Positions 10,674 through 19,646 of a stretch of 64,000 nt of DNA are shown piece by piece (within the stretch, counting starts at the first letter, position 1; every line of letters starts with the position of its first letter). The notes under the pieces were generated by a model. That model saw only the letters and a list, made by a program, of their open reading frames with translations. It was not told the DNA's origin and did no database searches. Source of the stretch: Ewingella sp. CoE-038-23. Its GTDB lineage: Bacteria; Pseudomonadota; Gammaproteobacteria; Enterobacterales; Enterobacteriaceae. The DNA is taken from positions 2,232,001 to 2,296,000 of the forward strand of contig NZ_JAZHOH010000001.1 of NCBI RefSeq assembly GCF_040419245.1. Direction: 5' to 3'. Both the position numbers and the translations under genes were made by a program.

Positions 10674-11249
10674 ATGAAACTCGACCCAAAAACAACCGCG
10701 CTGGTATTAATCGACTTACAGAAAGGCATTTTGCCGTTTGCCGGTGGCCCGCACAGTGCACAGCAGGTTCTGGATAATTCGGCCGATTTGGCAAAACGCT
10801 TTCGCAAACTGGGCGCGCCGGTCGTGATGGTTCGCGTCGGTTGGTCTGACACCTTTGCAGAAGCGCTGAAGCAAGAAGTGGATCGCCCGTCCCCTGCGCC
10901 AGAAGGCGGCCTGCCTGCAGTTTGGTGGGAATTCCCCGAGCAGTTGGAAGTCACCGACAGCGACATTCAAGTGGTGAAACGCCAATGGGGTGCTTTCTAC
11001 GGTACGGATCTGGAATTGCAACTGCGCCGTCGCGGCATCACTACCATCGTGCTGGCCGGGATCTCCACTAACATTGGCGTGGAGTCCACCGCGCGTAACG
11101 CATGGGAACAGGGCTTCTCGCTGGTTATCGCCGAAGATGCTTGCAGTGCGCACGACAATGACAACCACCAGTCTAGCGTGAAGAACATCTTCCCGCGCAT
11201 CTCCCGCGTTCGTTCTACCGCCGAGGTACTTGCCGCCCTGCCGCAGTAA
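10674..11249 (+). CDS. yecD: Isochorismatase-family hydrolase YecD
   Basis: Predicted cytoplasmic hydrolase of the isochorismatase superfamily, 191 residues (E. coli YecD 188). The catalytic Asp is in LIDLQKGI and the Lys in [14 protein letters not shown]. The usual nucleophilic Cys of cysteine hydrolases is absent: the corresponding loop reads [19 protein letters not shown], as in EntB-type isochorismatases. The real substrate is not known. I start at ATG 10674 ([11 protein letters not shown]), with GGAG upstream, rather than at 10641, which lacks conservation. Confidence 0.9.
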   Translation: MKLDPKTTALVLIDLQKGILPFAGGPHSAQQVLDNSADLAKRFRKLGAPVVMVRVGWSDTFAEALKQEVDRPSPAPEGGLPAVWWEFPEQLEVTDSDIQVVKRQWGAFYGTDLELQLRRRGITTIVLAGISTNIGVESTARNAWEQGFSLVIAEDACSAHDNDNHQSSVKNIFPRISRVRSTAEVLAALPQ

Positions 11250-11276
11250 GGTTAGTCTGTTTGGTATTGAAATTTT

Positions 11277-11300
11277 ACGCCGCCTCCGGGCGGCGTTTTC
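11277..11300 (+). terminator. Terminator after yecD
   Basis: Stem of 8 bp (11277-11284 with 11289-11296), 4-base loop, then TTTTC. It lies between yecD and yecE. Confidence 0.6.
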
Positions 11301-11318
11301 ATTAAGGAAGGCCAGCGA

Positions 11319-12137
11319 ATGTATATCGGATTGCCACAGTGGAACCACAGCGCGTGGGGGAAAATCGGTCTGCGTGATTTAGCGGATTACTCACGCTACT
11401 TCAATTGTGTCGAGGGCAACACCACCTTTTATGCCCTGCCAAAACCCGAAATCGTAATGCGCTGGCGCGATATGACTCCCGAAGATTTTCGCTTCTGCTT
11501 CAAGTTCCCTTCCTTAATTAGCCACAAGGCCGCGCTGCGCGACTGCGAGGCGGATATTGCCGAGTTTTATCAGGTGATTGAGCCACTCGGCTCGCGCATT
11601 GGTCAGTTATGGTTACAGCTGCCGAGCGCCTTCGCCCCGCGCGATCTAGACCGGCTGTGGCAGTTTATGGATGCATTGCCAACAGGCTTTGATTACGGCG
11701 TAGAGGTTCGCCATCAAGATTTCTTCGCCAAAGGGGAAGATGAGCGCGCCCTTAACCAAGGTTTGCATCAGCGGGGGATCAGCCGGGTGATATTAGACAG
11801 CCGCCCGGTGCATAACGCCAAGCCGCTGACCGAAGCCGTGCGCGAGGCGCAGAGAAAGAAACCCGTGCTGCCTGTGCATGCGCTGGTCACCGCCGAACGC
11901 CCGATTGTGCGTTTAATCGGCGGCGACGTGCTGGAGGACAACCAGCACTTCTTCAAGGTATGGGTGGAAAAGCTCAAACAGTGGCAGGCCAATCAGCATC
12001 AGCCCTACCTGTTTATTCATACGCCAGATTGCAGCGACGCCCCCCAGCAGGCGCAGAAGCTGTGGCAGCAATTACGCCTGACACTGCCTGACCTGCCGCC
12101 CGCCCCAGACTGGCCGGAGCAGGACTCCTTGTTCTAA
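11319..12137 (+). CDS. yecE: DUF72-family protein YecE
   Basis: Protein of the DUF72 (YecE) family with a TIM-barrel fold and no assigned reaction, 272 residues, the E. coli length. Family hallmarks are MYIGLPQWNH at the start, FNCVEGNTTFYALP, RFCFKFPSLISH, and YLFIHTPDC near the end. It follows yecD in the same order as in E. coli. The start is set by AAGGAAGGCCAGCG directly upstream. Confidence 0.92.
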   Translation: MYIGLPQWNHSAWGKIGLRDLADYSRYFNCVEGNTTFYALPKPEIVMRWRDMTPEDFRFCFKFPSLISHKAALRDCEADIAEFYQVIEPLGSRIGQLWLQLPSAFAPRDLDRLWQFMDALPTGFDYGVEVRHQDFFAKGEDERALNQGLHQRGISRVILDSRPVHNAKPLTEAVREAQRKKPVLPVHALVTAERPIVRLIGGDVLEDNQHFFKVWVEKLKQWQANQHQPYLFIHTPDCSDAPQQAQKLWQQLRLTLPDLPPAPDWPEQDSLF

Positions 12138-12306
12138 ATCGCGAGGCGTGAGAGCTGTTCTATTAATGCGTTTTTTTTAGCGATTTGCGTTATTCATCAA
12201 GACACTGAAATGTTACCTCGTTATCATTGCCTCGAAAATTGTCAGTGGCTTCTGCGGATTATTTGCCTTAGTCCCCAAGCCAACTCTGTAATATCGAGGT
12301 TGTAAA

Positions 12307-12705
12307 ATGATCAGCGCGTTATATGTCGTGCTCGCCGCAGTGCTACTGCTTAAATTGTCATTCGACGTGGTTCGTTTACGCACGCAATACCGTATTTCCA
12401 CCGGCGACGGCGGCTCCTATGAACTCCAGACCGCGATCCGGGTACACGGCAACGCCGTTGAATATCTGCCGATTGGCTGCTTGTTATTAGTCATGATGGA
12501 GATGAACGGTGCCGAAGCCTGGATGGTTCACGTTTGTGGATTGATGTTAATTGCGGGCCGTCTTTGTCATTACTATGGGTTAAAAAATCGGGAATTCGGT
12601 TGGCGTCGCAACGGCATGGCCGCAACCTATATTTCTTTACTCCTCATGGTAGGAGTCAATACCTTTTATCTACCCTGGTCGCAGTTTCTCAATATTCGCT
12701 GGTAG
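12307..12705 (+). CDS. yecN: MAPEG-family inner-membrane protein YecN
   Basis: Small membrane protein of the MAPEG superfamily (eicosanoid and glutathione metabolism relatives), 132 residues with four hydrophobic segments. The signature RTQYRISTGDGG...LQTAIRVHGNAVEYLP around residues 25-60 is typical. Its physiological role is unknown. The GAGGT at 12296-12300, 6 bases before the ATG, fixes the start. The 169 bases upstream show no other gene. Confidence 0.92.
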   Translation: MISALYVVLAAVLLLKLSFDVVRLRTQYRISTGDGGSYELQTAIRVHGNAVEYLPIGCLLLVMMEMNGAEAWMVHVCGLMLIAGRLCHYYGLKNREFGWRRNGMAATYISLLLMVGVNTFYLPWSQFLNIRW

Positions 12706-12866
12706 TGGTTTCTCTCCATAACGGTTTTCCGTAGCCAGCATTTACGGGGAGGAAGCTCTGCCTCCCCGCTCCGCCTCAACAATACGTCGTTTTTACCGGT
12801 ATCTGCCTCACGCGTACTCTGCTAAAATCTGCCCTCAAAATTACGCTCCCTCAATCTTTGGTCTGA

Positions 12867-14587
<1,721 letters not shown>

Positions 14588-14628
14588 TGCGGCGGTGAAA
14601 CAGGCCGAAAATGGCCAAGAGCAGGCAT

Positions 14629-14658
14629 AAAAAATGGCGGTCTTATCCGCCATTTTTT
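14629..14658. terminator. Bidirectional terminator after cmoB
   Basis: Perfect 12-bp arms around a 6-base loop, with an A-run at the left and a T-run at the right. It serves cmoB and the convergent small gene on the minus strand. Confidence 0.85.
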
Positions 14659-14683
14659 GCATGTTAAAAACCCTGTCGCAGCG

Positions 14684-14911
14684 CTACATCGATCGCCTTG
14701 AGAAATCCTCATCCACTTCATTAATCGGAGTTTGGCTTATCCAGGTATGCTCGGTGTACACCACGATAGTGTCAGCCCGAGTGGGTGTCCCACAGGCGCG
14801 ACAAATCAGCGCTTTTACCGCCAAATCCATCGGTTTGGTTTTGCTCACTGTAAATCTATCAGACCCACAGTTTTCGCAATAAATTTGCATATCCGGCATA
14901 TTGTTGTGCAT
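14684..14911 (-). CDS. Small zinc-ribbon protein, unknown function
   Basis: Up to 75 residues on the minus strand. Two CxxC knuckles (YCENCGS and ICRACGT, 22 residues apart) form a probable zinc ribbon, followed by a hydrophilic tail. I do not recognise a family beyond that. The start is uncertain: ATGs at 14911, 14899 and 14890 are in frame and none has a strong ribosome-binding site; MQIYCENC (14890) is the most compact choice. It lies between the cmoB terminator and attL, so it belongs to the host side rather than the prophage. Confidence 0.55.
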   Translation of the reverse strand: MHNNMPDMQIYCENCGSDRFTVSKTKPMDLAVKALICRACGTPTRADTIVVYTEHTWISQTPINEVDEDFSRRSM

Positions 14912-15080
14912 TAGGACTATGCCTATTGCAATCTCCGCGAAGTGAAAAATCCAGTTCTATAAAGATAGCCAATGCCGCGAAAAATAGCGATAGGGCTTAA
15001 GAGAAAACGCACTTAAAGATGTTATGGTTAAATTTCTCTTATGAATGAAAATTGACCACGCCGAATTCGCCGCGCGCAGA

Positions 15081-15108
15081 ATAAAAAAAACCCCGCCAAA
15101 ATGACGGG
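15081..15108. repeat. attL: attL core, in the former cutC terminator
   Basis: Bases 15091-15108 are identical to 56008-56025. With two mismatches the match extends left to 15081 (28 bp). The left half keeps the host A-run, i.e. the T-tract of the original cutC terminator on the minus strand. The right half of the hairpin is disrupted here by prophage sequence. Confidence 0.85.
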
Positions 15109-15228
15109 CGAGCCGTTCCACGCCTTGATATTAACATCAATAAAATCAATTACTTGATATGAATACTGTTTATTTATACTGTATATTTATGTCGATTATG
15201 CGAACGTTTTAAGTTATTTTATCCACCT

Positions 15229-15252
15229 CAGCACCCCCTGCAGCACCCCCTG
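15229..15252. repeat. Tandem 12-mer, probable integrase arm sites (left)
   Basis: CAGCACCCCCTG occurs twice without a gap, immediately before int and overlapping its ribosome-binding site. The 9-mer CAGCACCCC is also present twice next to attR in the same orientation. The distance to the cores (about 120 and 36 bases) suits arm-type sites, which would also let Int repress its own gene. Confidence 0.6.
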
Positions 15253-15264
15253 AGGTAGTTTACG

Positions 15265-16353
15265 ATGGCCTATTACAGTATCGAAAAAAGACTCACCGCT
15301 TCAGGTGAGCTGCGTTACCGCTGCACTGTCGGCGTTAAAGAGGATGGAAAATATCTTCATCGTGAGAGAAAGACTTTCGCAAAACAGAGCTTAGCTAAAG
15401 CTTGGGGTGTCAATCGCGTCGCTGACATTGAACAAAATGGATTACCCCTACCCGCTAAATCAGCCGAAAAAATTCTAACCCTAGGTGAGTTGATTCAAAA
15501 GTATATGGATCATCCGCATGTGAAATTTGGACGCTCGAAAAGAGAAACCCTAAATTTGGTGCTAAGGGCGCATATTGCGACAATACCTTTGAATGAACTT
15601 ACCACGAGCTCGTATATTGACCATGCGGTTATGAGACGGACAACCGTTCAGCCCTCAACTGCCGCTCATGACATAAATTATATTGGCAAAGCCCTCAGCT
15701 CAGCAAAACCACTTTTCGACATCTCTATCGATTACGAGGCTTTTATCACCGCTAGAGAAACAATGCGGCAGATGGAGATCATTGGAACGGGCAAGACTCG
15801 AAGCCGAAGACCTACGGGTATTGAGCTAGATAGGATTATTGAACGGTTAAAGGAAAAAACAGTTACGTCCTATTCGGGAGCACCATTCGCAGACATTTTG
15901 ATGTTCTCTATTCTATCCTGCATGAGGATAGGAGAAGTCACCAGAATTCAGTGGTCCGATGTTGATAAAAAGAACCGGGCGGTTCTGGTTCGAGACCGGA
16001 AAGACCCGCGTAAAAAACTGGGCAATCACATGGTTGTACCTCTTCTCGGTCAGGCATGGGAAATACTGGAAAACCAACCTGAGAACGGTGACTGCGTGTT
16101 TCCTTTTAAGGAGCGCTCTCTAACTCAGACGTTTCGACAGGTCACTAAAGAATTGGGTGTTGAAGACCTTCACTACCATGACTTGCGCCGGGAAGGTGCC
16201 AGTCGATTATTTGAAGCAGGATTTAGCTTAGAAGAAGTGGCGCAGGTTACTGGGCACAAGTCATTAGATATCCTGTGGAAGGTATACCGCGAAATCTACC
16301 CGCAGACACTGCACGATAAGTTCGAACTTCTTAAATCGAAGTCGCAAGGTTGA
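15265..16353 (+). CDS. int: Tyrosine-recombinase integrase
   Basis: Catalyses insertion and excision of the prophage at the 18-bp core. The 362 residues have an N-terminal arm-binding region (about 1-65), a core-binding SAM-like domain (about 70-165) and the catalytic domain (about 180-350). The active-site set is visible: R221 (CMRIGE), H305 and R308 (HDLRR), H331 (TGHKS) and a tyrosine at 341 (or 345). TGAGG 7 bases upstream fixes the start. It reads away from attL. Confidence 0.93.
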   Translation: MAYYSIEKRLTASGELRYRCTVGVKEDGKYLHRERKTFAKQSLAKAWGVNRVADIEQNGLPLPAKSAEKILTLGELIQKYMDHPHVKFGRSKRETLNLVLRAHIATIPLNELTTSSYIDHAVMRRTTVQPSTAAHDINYIGKALSSAKPLFDISIDYEAFITARETMRQMEIIGTGKTRSRRPTGIELDRIIERLKEKTVTSYSGAPFADILMFSILSCMRIGEVTRIQWSDVDKKNRAVLVRDRKDPRKKLGNHMVVPLLGQAWEILENQPENGDCVFPFKERSLTQTFRQVTKELGVEDLHYHDLRREGASRLFEAGFSLEEVAQVTGHKSLDILWKVYREIYPQTLHDKFELLKSKSQG

Positions 16354-16412
16354 TCAGTAAATAAAACAGTTCTACTGTATGCATTACCAGTCATTTAGGG
16401 ATCAATCATCAA

Positions 16413-16682
16413 ATGAAAAAACAAGACGAGTTTGGCGGCATGCGTTTACTGACGGAATTCCAGACGGCTCACAGTGCGTTGGGCGAGTTCATTATTCTTC
16501 AGTCTTCGTTTGTGGATACCCTGAAGGCCATCTCTTCACTGAAACACGAAGACTATCCAGACCAGACGGTCATGATCAGGCTCAGCGAAGCGAAGGCATT
16601 GATCGCAGAACTGCAAAAGCGCGTGGATTACATCGAGGCAGGAATTGAAGATGTCGGTACCAGAACCACGGTTCTGGACTGA
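16413..16682 (+). CDS. Hypothetical prophage protein, helical
   Basis: 89 residues, no recognised family. The sequence is amphipathic and rich in Ala, Leu, Glu and Lys, and a coiled coil is likely over the second half (LSEAKALIAELQKRVDYIEAGI). AGGGATCA lies 8-15 bases before the ATG. It follows int by 59 bases and may be co-transcribed with it. Its role is unknown. Confidence 0.6.
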   Translation: MKKQDEFGGMRLLTEFQTAHSALGEFIILQSSFVDTLKAISSLKHEDYPDQTVMIRLSEAKALIAELQKRVDYIEAGIEDVGTRTTVLD

Positions 16683-16783
16683 GGGGAAGTTTATCAGATG
16701 CTCAAACTTGGTATTACGTTAACGGAAATAGCGACATAACTAAGTTTAAACTACTAGCACTTTTTTAAAGGTGTGAGACATCT

Positions 16784-16951
16784 ATGCTTATCTCAAAACA
16801 TGACGTTATGGTGCTTCTTCATATCAAGTCCCGCGATACCCTCTATAGGTACGAGCGTGATAGAGATTTCCCTGCTGCGCTAAAGACCCACCCCACACTT
16901 TACGTAAAAAAACACGTCATCGAATGGATTGATCAACAGAGCAAAAAGTGA
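16784..16951 (+). CDS. AlpA-like small DNA-binding protein, candidate excisionase
   Basis: 55 residues starting MLISKHDVMVLLHIKSRDTL, with AAAGGTGTGAG upstream as ribosome-binding site. The pattern, a short helix-turn-helix (KHDVMVLLHIKSRDTLYRYERDRDFP) followed by a basic beta hairpin (LYVKKHVIEWIDQQ), is that of AlpA/MerR-type excisionases and small phage regulators. Being one gene away from int, it may be the directionality factor (Xis), but a PrtN-like protein near attR is a second candidate. The assignment rests on sequence pattern only. Confidence 0.65.
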   Translation: MLISKHDVMVLLHIKSRDTLYRYERDRDFPAALKTHPTLYVKKHVIEWIDQQSKK

Positions 16952-16980
16952 ACACAGCCTAATTGATAAGGAGTAAGTTC

Positions 16981-17589
16981 ATGAGTAACAGAGGGATAAT
17001 TGGATATGTTGGCCTTGAGGATTGGTGGGATAGGGATTTGATGGAGATAGATAGGGCCTCGATTAAATCACTATACAGTCCCCTTGTAGGAGAAACTGGA
17101 GAGCTTGATTCTGGATGTGTTGTTAGCAGAACCGACTCGGAAGGTGACCCTGTAAGCCAACTAAGGGTGATTACTGACCTACTCCACTCAAAGTTACCTT
17201 ACGACACCATTCAAAAATTAATTACAAAAGGTGCCTCATTAGCGAGAAATTGCCAAAAGCTTATTGATGCCCATTTTTTTCTAGGCTCCGTCATTACGAT
17301 TGAATATCGCCACAGGTCAACAAAAGAAGGCGCTCTTGACCGAACGGTTTTAGCCTGTCAATGGCAGATAGCCATCTCCGAAGAGATGGGGAGTCTGTTT
17401 TTGAGAAGCCCTTTAATGAATGGATTCATTCCCTCTCATCATGGCTACAACCAGATGATTAGTATTCTGGAAAAGCAGAAGAATTTTTCTGAGGCTATAT
17501 CATTATGCCAACAAGCGAAAAGCCAAGGTTGGCAAGGTCGATGGAATGAGGACATAGAACGTTTAAGCGCGAAAGCACGCAAAACCTAG
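16981..17589 (+). CDS. Hypothetical protein in the lysogenic accessory region
   Basis: 202 residues from ATG 16981, which has AAGGAG 8 bases upstream (a TTG at 16963 is also in frame but lacks support). I do not recognise a family. The N-terminus (GLEDWWDRDLMEIDR) is acidic and aromatic. The C-terminal third is helical and TPR-like (ILEKQKNFSEAISLCQQAKSQGW). No signal peptide or membrane segment. It lies 193 bases before the toxin-antitoxin-chaperone cassette, in the same direction; a link between them is possible but not shown. Confidence 0.6.
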   Translation: MSNRGIIGYVGLEDWWDRDLMEIDRASIKSLYSPLVGETGELDSGCVVSRTDSEGDPVSQLRVITDLLHSKLPYDTIQKLITKGASLARNCQKLIDAHFFLGSVITIEYRHRSTKEGALDRTVLACQWQIAISEEMGSLFLRSPLMNGFIPSHHGYNQMISILEKQKNFSEAISLCQQAKSQGWQGRWNEDIERLSAKARKT

Positions 17590-17733
17590 CCCACTAGCCT
17601 GAAGGGACGTTCGGGTGAGGTCGCAGAGATGCGGCATGAAGTTTTTGCGGCATTTGCCGATGAAGTACACACAGCTTGCGGCTGGAGAAGGTTATTTTGG
17701 ATGTCGCGATTTCAGAATTGCCACTCCCCTAGC

Positions 17734-17767
17734 CTTCTTAGCAAGAAGAGGTTAATATATATATTAA
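17734..17767 (+). promoter_or_regulatory. Palindromic promoter/operator of the TAC-type cassette
   Basis: A perfect 16-bp palindrome (17752-17767, TTAATATATATATTAA) overlaps a plausible -10 (TATATA, 17758-17763) that is spaced 17 bases from a weak -35 (TTCTTA, 17735-17740). A second inverted repeat, CTTCTT-AGC-AAGAAG (17734-17748), lies on the -35. This is the expected layout for autorepression by an HTH antitoxin. The rest of 17590-17733 shows no gene. Confidence 0.45.
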
Positions 17768-17782
17768 GAATGGAACGTTAAC

Positions 17783-18190
17783 ATGGTTCAGGTTACCTTC
17801 AAAGGTGAGTGTCATACAGTGGTCCATTGTGATGGTGCGATTAAATCTCTAGCTGTGGCTATCAGAAGTGTATCACCTTCCAAAAAACAAAGATCCATGA
17901 TGATATCTCTACAACTTCAGATTGAAAGGCTATCATCAGGCAAGAGAACCGCTGAGCTAAGCATTAGAAAAGAAGGCCTGCTTCCATCTTATGAAGGCAG
18001 ACCTAGTAAAAATTTCTGGGCTATAAAAAAGATTCCTATACGCGGCTATTACTGGGAATCTGAGAGGGTGTTTATGACGTACTTCATAAGTCATTACATC
18101 TATAAAGATTTTGATGATTTACATGATTCAGATGTCAAGAAAGTTTGCAATAACTGGGATCGAATCGAGAGAGGGTTAGATGCTAATTGA
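17783..18190 (+). CDS. RelE/HigB-like toxin of a toxin-antitoxin-chaperone cassette
   Basis: 135 residues. The N-terminal half is helical and basic. The C-terminal half has the sheet pattern of RelE/HigB ribosome-dependent mRNases (NFWAIKKIPIRGYYWESERVFMTYFISHYIYKDF), with Lys, Arg, Tyr and His residues suitable for an active site, then a helical end (SDVKKVCNNWDRIERG). The gene precedes and overlaps an XRE-type gene by 11 bases, the toxin-first order of higBA systems. The target is inferred from the family only. Its base composition is more AT-rich than neighbouring virion genes. Confidence 0.7.
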   Translation: MVQVTFKGECHTVVHCDGAIKSLAVAIRSVSPSKKQRSMMISLQLQIERLSSGKRTAELSIRKEGLLPSYEGRPSKNFWAIKKIPIRGYYWESERVFMTYFISHYIYKDFDDLHDSDVKKVCNNWDRIERGLDAN

Positions 18191-18599
18191 AAAAATCGCT
18201 GAAGAAAATGCTGACTTACCATACGTTAGCGATATCGTCATGGCTAGCGAACGGTTGATATTCAATGTTACTGAAGACATCCTACTAGCAATGCAGGATT
18301 CTGCAATGACTCAAACCGCTCTTGCTCAAAAAATGGGCAAATCGAAGGCTTTTGTTTCTCAAATTCTTGACGGTCATAGAAATCTTACCCTTAAGACCCT
18401 TTCAGATATTACTTATGCTTTGGGGGCGGAGGTTAAATTAGCAATACTTAAAGACGGTCAGGATGTTTCACATCCCATAATCCCTGAGCGAGAGAGCTAT
18501 ACCAATATCTCGAATGATGTTGGTACCAGCGAAGCAAGGGTGGTGAGATTTGTCATTAAAACCAATCACATGGATTATGAATGTAATGTTGCTCGCTGA
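18180..18599 (+). CDS. HigA-like XRE antitoxin with extended C-terminal tail
   Basis: 139 residues. A clear helix-turn-helix of the XRE/HigA class lies at about residues 44-85 (MTQTALAQKMGKSKAFVSQIL...LKTLSDITYALG). The N-terminal 40 residues probably hold the dimer and toxin-contact region. The roughly 48 residues after the HTH (92-139) are not needed for a minimal HigA. In TAC systems such as M. tuberculosis Rv1956 a C-terminal extension, the chaperone addiction region, makes the antitoxin unstable unless a SecB-like chaperone binds it. The overlap with both neighbours (11 and 23 bases) shows tight coupling. Confidence 0.78.
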   Translation: MLIEKIAEENADLPYVSDIVMASERLIFNVTEDILLAMQDSAMTQTALAQKMGKSKAFVSQILDGHRNLTLKTLSDITYALGAEVKLAILKDGQDVSHPIIPERESYTNISNDVGTSEARVVRFVIKTNHMDYECNVAR

Positions 18600-18987
18600 T
18601 ATAAAGCTAATAGAAGTTAACACTTTGGATGTGATCTTCAAGCATGCCATTACTGAGCCCGGGCAAGGAAAAATTAGAGTAGAATATGGTGAAATTGAGT
18701 TCGAGGCAGGTGGTATCCTAACTGTTGACGCTTCAAGTGCCACAATAAGGATTAAGGCCGCCCCAGCGGTTTATGGCTTTAGGGATGGACAAGAAAATGA
18801 TGATTTCTCCCTTAAAATTGGCATCAGCATGCTATATGTTTATCCAAGTAATCAAAGCCTAGACGAAACTTACTTGCAAGAGAATCATTGGTACTTCGCT
18901 TCGATGCTGAAGACATACTTTAAGTTCTATGCGGAAGATATTTTTAATAAGTCCTCTATTGATGGCGTAAAGCTTCCTTACAACTAA
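18577..18987 (+). CDS. SecB-like chaperone of a TAC-type cassette (probable)
   Basis: About 136 residues from ATG 18577 (18586 also possible; neither has a clear ribosome-binding site, so coupling to the antitoxin is likely). The layout resembles SecB: beta-rich body with alternating hydrophobics (IKLIEVNTLDVIF, KIRVEYGEIEFEAGG, FSLKIGISMLYVYP), then helices with WYFASMLKTYFKFYAEDIFNKSS and a final SSIDGVKLPYN, comparable to the SecB end with a Leu-Pro-x-Asn motif. The gene order toxin, antitoxin, SecB-like protein is that of TAC systems (Rv1955-Rv1957). The assignment combines weak sequence similarity with strong context; a fold search would settle it. Confidence 0.62.
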   Translation: MNVMLLADIKLIEVNTLDVIFKHAITEPGQGKIRVEYGEIEFEAGGILTVDASSATIRIKAAPAVYGFRDGQENDDFSLKIGISMLYVYPSNQSLDETYLQENHWYFASMLKTYFKFYAEDIFNKSSIDGVKLPYN

Positions 18988-19054
18988 TCCTTAACCCAGC
19001 CGCCGAACTGGGTTATCCCGAATAACAAAAATATCTATGTAGCAATCCGATTTC

Positions 19055-19079
19055 ACCGGCCTAAGTGGCCGGTTTTTTG
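19055..19079 (+). terminator. Terminator after the TAC-type cassette
   Basis: Stem 19055-19061 with 19067-19073, 5-base loop, T6 tail. A weaker hairpin (18992-19013) precedes it. It isolates the rightward int-side genes from the leftward virion region. Confidence 0.8.
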
Positions 19080-19140
19080 TGCCCGTTATTTTATCCCTGC
19101 AACACCTGTAATAAATCGCTCTTCCTGCACTTTTCATTGC

Positions 19141-19533
19141 TCACATGCACGGACTATCGTCAAACTCTTCAGTGGTCGTATCATTGATCACGTGCGTCAC
19201 CACACCGAAAATCATCGTCTCTTCCCCTTCACAGTCTCCGCCGTCAATTAGCGTCACCTCATCTGGCCGATCCAATGACTCGAGGCACAACGTAGGGTGA
19301 AACCGCATGCGCTTCAGCATGAACTCACCGCAAACCTCCGCAACGACAATGCTGCCATCACAGGGCTTGCGGGCTGAGTCGATTATCAGCAGCGAGTCTT
19401 TCTTGATACCGGCGCGCCAGCTGGAGCTGGCGGAACGCATGAGATACTGGCCCGGATTGTTAGACCAGTGGCACACGTCGTTCGGCGTTAGTCGACTTGT
19501 TGCATAGTCTGCTGCTGGAGATGGGAAGCCCAT
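19141..19533 (-). CDS. UmuD'-like protein (HumD type), SOS controlled
   Basis: 130 residues of the S24 family. It begins MGFPSPAADY, exactly where E. coli UmuD is cut (Cys24-Gly25), so the gene encodes the processed, active UmuD' form, as described for phage P1 HumD. The Ser/Lys dyad seems retained: Ser38 in SASSSW and Lys74 in EFMLKRM. A hydrophilic acidic tail extends beyond the UmuD end. UmuD' partners UmuC in translesion polymerase V; no umuC is present here, so it would use a host UmuC. GAGGG precedes the ATG and a LexA box lies just upstream. Confidence 0.85.
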   Translation of the reverse strand: MGFPSPAADYATSRLTPNDVCHWSNNPGQYLMRSASSSWRAGIKKDSLLIIDSARKPCDGSIVVAEVCGEFMLKRMRFHPTLCLESLDRPDEVTLIDGGDCEGEETMIFGVVTHVINDTTTEEFDDSPCM

Positions 19534-19552
19534 AAAATAGCCCTCATAAACA

Positions 19553-19568
19553 CTGGTTATGCATACAG
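19553..19568. promoter_or_regulatory. LexA box of the UmuD'-like gene
   Basis: CTG-N10-CAG, preceded and followed by bases that extend the match (TACTG on the minus strand). It lies 20 bases upstream of the ATG and overlaps the presumed promoter. Confidence 0.82.
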
Positions 19569-19646
19569 TATAATCATGAGTTTTTTGTGTTGGGAAGTCT
19601 GATTTTGAATGATTGCGTTATGATGCTGATCGCTAAGGGAAGAAAA

